Shown here: positions 60,690 to 64,000 of the stretch, in pieces | How the letters are laid out: every line of letters begins with the position of its first letter | How positions within the stretch are numbered: position 1 is the stretch's first letter | Source of the DNA: Diospyros lotus | Taxonomy: Eukaryota; Streptophyta; Magnoliopsida; Ericales; Ebenaceae | Length of the DNA: 64,000 bases | Assembly: GCF_014633365.1 (NCBI RefSeq) | Contig: NC_068343.1 | Coordinates: 24,459,307 to 24,523,306, forward strand | Direction: 5' to 3' | Translations under genes and position numbers: made by a program | Notes under the pieces: generated by a model | Told to the model about the DNA's origin: nothing | The model's input: only the letters and a program-made list of their open reading frames with translations | Database searches by the model: none

Positions 60690-60815
60690 AGTAAATTACT
60701 GTCAACACCCCTGAGGTTTCACTAAATTATAGCGTGTGCCCACTGCATTTTGGGAATTACACTGATCTCCCCTCTGTTAAACTGATGTTAAGAAATCTGT
60801 GTAAGAATATAAAAT
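60690..60815. mobile_element. Possible MITE fragment cut by copia C2
   Basis: TACTGTCAACACCCCTGAGG, TTTCACTAAATT and CCCCTCTGTTAA recall a common plant MITE type. It is interrupted at 60816 by the copia LTR, and the other half was not found. Confidence 0.3.
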
Positions 60816-61100
60816 TGTTGGACGAGATTAAAAGATTCAAAGCTTAAAAAGGGAGCATGATAGATGGATAGAGGCCGAGAATAAAGGAAGAGTGCACGTT
60901 TAAAGTTTAGATTAGATAAATAATTCTAAAGTTAGGTTTTGTTCAGTTTTGAAGTTTGATTTATTCCTATTTTCTAGGAGATAAATAACCGAAATTTTCT
61001 CCTACTTTATAGGAGAAAAAGTAGGGTGTAATCTGTATATATTACTCCCCTCGGATTCAATAAAAATCATTCAAGCTTTCAAGAGTTTAAGCTTGTTTCA
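60816..61100 (+). mobile_element. 5' LTR of copia element C2
   Basis: TGTTGGACGAGATT … GCTTGTTTCA, 285 bp, followed at once by an iMet primer site. It contains a poly(A)-signal-like AATAAAAA near the end. The short LTR fits small copia lineages. Confidence 0.85.
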
Positions 61101-61112
61101 TGGTATCAGAGC
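61101..61112 (+). other. Primer binding site of C2
   Basis: TGGTATCAGAGC starts at the base after the LTR end. Confidence 0.9.
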
Positions 61113-61160
61113 CTTGTTCCGATCTCAAACAGCATTGAAGTATTGGTTGTTTACAAGTTC

Positions 61161-62870
61161 ATGGCTGAAGCTCAACAAAACCCGGCCCTAACCGAAGTCT
61201 CAGCCCCAAGCTCTCCAACACCCTCCATCTCCACCAAAATTTTCCACAAATCCTATTGATAATCATCCTCTACAAATTACTCAGCACAAGTTGAATGGGA
61301 GTAATTTTAGAGAATGGTTTCAATTGGTGATGCTGGTAATTATAGGTAGGGGTGTGCACGGTTCAATTTGGTCGGTTTTTAACATTTTTAGCACACCTAA
61401 CCGCTTGTGCGGTTTTTCTATCAAACCAGACCGCGTGGTCTGGTCTGGTGCGCGAAAACCGCATCGCAAATTGCGGTGCAGTTTGGTGCGATTTCCGCAG
61501 TTTACCCAAAACATCCAAAATATTAATTAACCCATTTTCATGGTGCGGTTTCTATGGTATCATAAATTGTTTCATCAGCCATTTAGCCCATGAATCAAAA
61601 TAAATAAAAAATTATATGTAAATAATCTTTTATTTATACAATAATCTGTTTATATAAACAGAACAAAACAGATTGTATGAACAATCTGTTATAAACAGAT
61701 TGTTTATACAATCTATTTGAGATTTGTTTTTTTGGTTTGAGATCTGTTTTAAATAAATTATTTTATAATTTTTTTATTATTACATTATATTTAGGCGGTT
61801 CAGTTTTAAATCGAACCGAGAAATCCTCAAATCGTATAGTTTGTTGTTTGAGGATTTCTCAAATCGTATCGGACCGCCCCTCTAAAAAAATCTTGTGGTG
61901 CGGTGCAATTCGGTTTAGTCGATTTCCATGGTTTGCTAGTTTTTTTGAACACCCCTAATTACAAGAAAAGGCAAAGCAAGAATTTTGACTGGTTCCGTCC
62001 CCACTTCACCAACTATTGCAGCTACTTATGGCACTTGGGAGGTGAAAAACTCAACTATCATGGCGTGGCTAATAAATTCTATGGTGCCAAGGATCGGCAA
62101 AACATACCTATTCTGCAAGACAACAAAGGAGATATGAGATTCAATCCAAGAGATGCACTCAGACTTGAAAAATTCCTCTCAATGTTTAGAAATTAGGTCA
62201 GCTATTAGAACAATCGAACAAGGTAATCTTAGTGTTACAGATTATTTTAACATTTTGGTTGAATTATGGCATGAAATGGACTTATTCTACACTGTCAGTT
62301 GGGAATGCCCAGCTAATAGTATCAAATACAATAAGATGGTGGAAAAAGATTGTATTTTTTATTTTTTACACGGTCTTAACCCTGATTTGGATGAAGTTTG
62401 TGGAAGGATTTTGGGTACAAAACCCTTACCATCACTTAGAGAAGTGTTTGTAGAGGCAAGGAGAGAAGAAAGCAGACGCAGGGTAATGTTTCATTAACTA
62501 AATGATCCTATCCTAAACCATTAGAATTTAGCTCTTGCTACTGTCAAACAGGGGGAGACCTTATCAAAGAATCAAGGAAGAGAAAAGCAGTGGTGTGACC
62601 ATTGTAAAAAGGCCTTACCACACAAAGTAGACGTGCTGGAAGATTCATGGCAAACCAGCTAATTGGAAGCCAAGAAACAAGAGGGAAATCACAAGATCAG
62701 CCTATGCAACTGATGTTTCTACAAAAATCGAGAATAGTACAAATCTGAACCTATCAGAAGAGCTGATCCAAGCCTTATATAGGTTGCGAAATCAAGGTAT
62801 AAATCCTTCAAGTACTCCTAATCCTCAGCCTACATCATCCATAGCCTTGCAAGGTAATTCTCATTACTCC
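61161..62870 (+). pseudogene. Gag of copia element C2
   Basis: Starts MAEAQQNPALTEVSAPSSP, then HKLNGSNFREWFQLVMLVI up to the MITE. After it come KLNYHGVANKFYGAKD-like remnants, and from 62153 an open stretch of 114 codons (EIRSAIRTIEQGNLSVTDYF, SWECPANSIKYNKMVEKD, FLHGLNPDLDEV). A degenerate CCHC region (WCDHCKK…) is near 62590. Several stops and frameshifts occur. The element is cut at 62899 by the next LTR. Pol is not in the window. Confidence 0.8.
61347..61957. mobile_element. Non-autonomous hAT-type element in copia gag
   Basis: Termini TAGGGGTGTGCA and, inverted, TAGGGGTGTTCA are flanked by 8-mers ATTATAGG (61339-61346) and ATTACAAG (61958-61965), six of eight matching. The 611-bp interior has inverted GC-rich segments (GCGGTTTT, AAAACCGC) and repeated ACAGATTG motifs, and no coding capacity. 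Confidence 0.7.
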
Positions 62871-62899
62871 CTAATTTCAAAAAAGCTTCCTAAGAATGT

Positions 62900-63292
62900 T
62901 GTCATGACCCTAGGAGCATTAAAGGGGCATTATTGTAATAGGGTATAATAGTTTGTTAGGAATATTTGGCAAGTTGTTTGGAGCACATGGGTGCTGTTAG
63001 AAATTAGTTAAGCAGCTAGTTATGCCTATAAAAAGACCAATTGTAAGAGGAGAGGATTATGTTTTTGAGAATTGAATAATCTGATTTTCCTTTCTAGAAT
63101 TCTCTCCCATCCTCTCTCACGTTTCTCTCTTGTTTCTCCCCCTTTTCTCTCAATATCTCTTCCTCAATTCTATATGTTATCTTCCCTCATTTCTATCCAA
63201 ATTCCTCCCTAAACATTATATTCTTAATCCTAAGCCTCTCGGATTCTTCCGATGGCCAATCTCACCCTATTATGAACCCTAGGTTCATGACA
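62900..63292 (+). mobile_element. 5' LTR of a further LTR element (F)
   Basis: TGTCATGACCCTAGG … CCTAGGTTCATGACA, 393 bp, with unusually long inverted ends. TATAAAAAG lies at 63027, with a CT-rich leader downstream. A primer site follows. It interrupts the copia C2 element after AATGT (62895-62899). Confidence 0.8.
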
Positions 63293-63294
63293 AA

Positions 63295-63306
63295 TGGTAT
63301 CAAAGC
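63295..63306 (+). other. Primer binding site of element F
   Basis: TGGTATCAAAGC, an iMet primer site with one change, two bases after the LTR. Confidence 0.75.
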
Positions 63307-64000
63307 GGTCGTTTTTTAGCAGTGGTTCATGTAATTTGGCTGTTGATTTCAACAACTCTCGTCAGAATTGATTGAGCAGAGATTTACAAACTTAGGCAAA
63401 TTCAACAGAGACAGTGATTTTAGTGTTGAATTTTGGCGTGAGTGAGATCCAAATTCGAAGTAGAGTTGGTCTATCTCGATGGAGGTAGACGATTATAGAA
63501 GTGATCCATGTGTTGAAATCCGGGTGACGTGGAAGCTGTGAAATCAATGGCGAGCCAGCTAATTTCCACAAATCGCAGTGATGAGTCGCAAAATTGATCC
63601 GAGTTTTGAAGACGAAGTAGTTGTTGATTATTGGTTGCGAAATTCAGCAAGCGAGGGTTGCGCCCAAGTCACTTAACGAGTTAAGAGTGGCAGAGCCGAT
63701 CGAAAAAGGTGCAGAGCGAAAGGCGATTCCGTTAGGAGTTCTGTGGGTGTGGCCGCTTGATCGGAAGGCATAGTGGTGCTGCAATTTTGGGTCAAGAAAC
63801 AATTCTGACCGTACGGGTGAAGCGAGTTGCCCACCTTGATTGGAAAGGGATTTGGACCATTTTGGAAGTCAACCCAGAGAGAATCGGGCCCATAAAGGCG
63901 ACTGAAGCAAGTAGAATCAGTTCTCTGTTGTTTTTCTGTTGATTAATTTCTGATTGAATCTCGGAAATTGAGTTCAATACACAAGGAGGTGAGGTCGACT
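63307..64000 (+). mobile_element. Leader and internal start of element F
   Basis: No recognised domain. Short frames (for example 63757-63942) match nothing known to me. Gag is expected beyond the window end. Confidence 0.45.

Overview
This window is plant nuclear DNA, most likely from a eudicot with a repeat-rich genome. It carries plant-specific Ty3/gypsy lineages (Tekay-like chromovirus, Athila, Tat), Ty1/copia elements, a plant hAT transposon, MITEs and SINEs. The few host-gene pieces are also plant families: a plant-type PPR protein, SEN1-like helicases and an O-fucosyltransferase-like N-terminus with GT-AG introns. I cannot name the species. No operons, CRISPR arrays, rRNA or convincing tRNA genes are present.

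Layout. 1-5046: a decayed, internally deleted Tekay-like element (+) with both LTR remnants, iMet primer site, gag, protease and half of RT. 5047-8264: AT-rich spacer with a tRNA-derived SINE and a Tourist-like MITE. 8265-12033: the 3' part of a Tat-lineage element with an antisense extra ORF, PPT and 3' LTR, ended by a CACTA-type fragment. 14150-17962: an Athila element (-) reduced to gag and protease. 17963-25713: a nest of three LTR types. LTR-A (about 3 kb) is interrupted by a copia solo LTR flanked by a 90-bp duplication and by solo LTR-B, which itself holds a second copia solo LTR. 25714-27043: decayed integrase of the LTR-A element, followed by solo LTR-C (27049-30135). 33000-38240: a copia gag/protease relic (-) with a MITE in its gag and solo LTR-D in its LTR.

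38830-43717: the C-terminal piece of a SEN1-like helicase (-) split by a 3.4-kb hAT element with an 8-bp target duplication and a dead transposase. 43718-46884: a Tat element (-) with gag and protease but no RT. 47235-48150: a PPR pseudogene broken by a Mutator-type MITE and an Au-like SINE. 48833-53398: a SEN1-like helicase pseudogene (+) with a destroyed Walker A, split by solo LTR-E. 53399-58020: a 12-copy array of about 165-bp monomers and the 3' LTR of a second Tat element of the same family. 58570-60173: the promoter-proximal part of an apparently intact O-fucosyltransferase-like gene. Its third intron holds a copia element (60816 onward), itself entered by a hAT-type MITE and another LTR element (62900 to the window end).

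The main themes are heavy LTR-LTR recombination (four solo LTRs of a related Tekay-like group and two copia solo LTRs), loss of RT/integrase while gag and protease persist, and several LTR features that the usual element model does not explain. These are a conserved hairpin plus splice-donor-like module at a fixed distance from the LTR 3' end, and clusters of short palindromes whose sequence differs from LTR to LTR. The only gene likely to be working is the O-fucosyltransferase-like one, and it runs out of the window.
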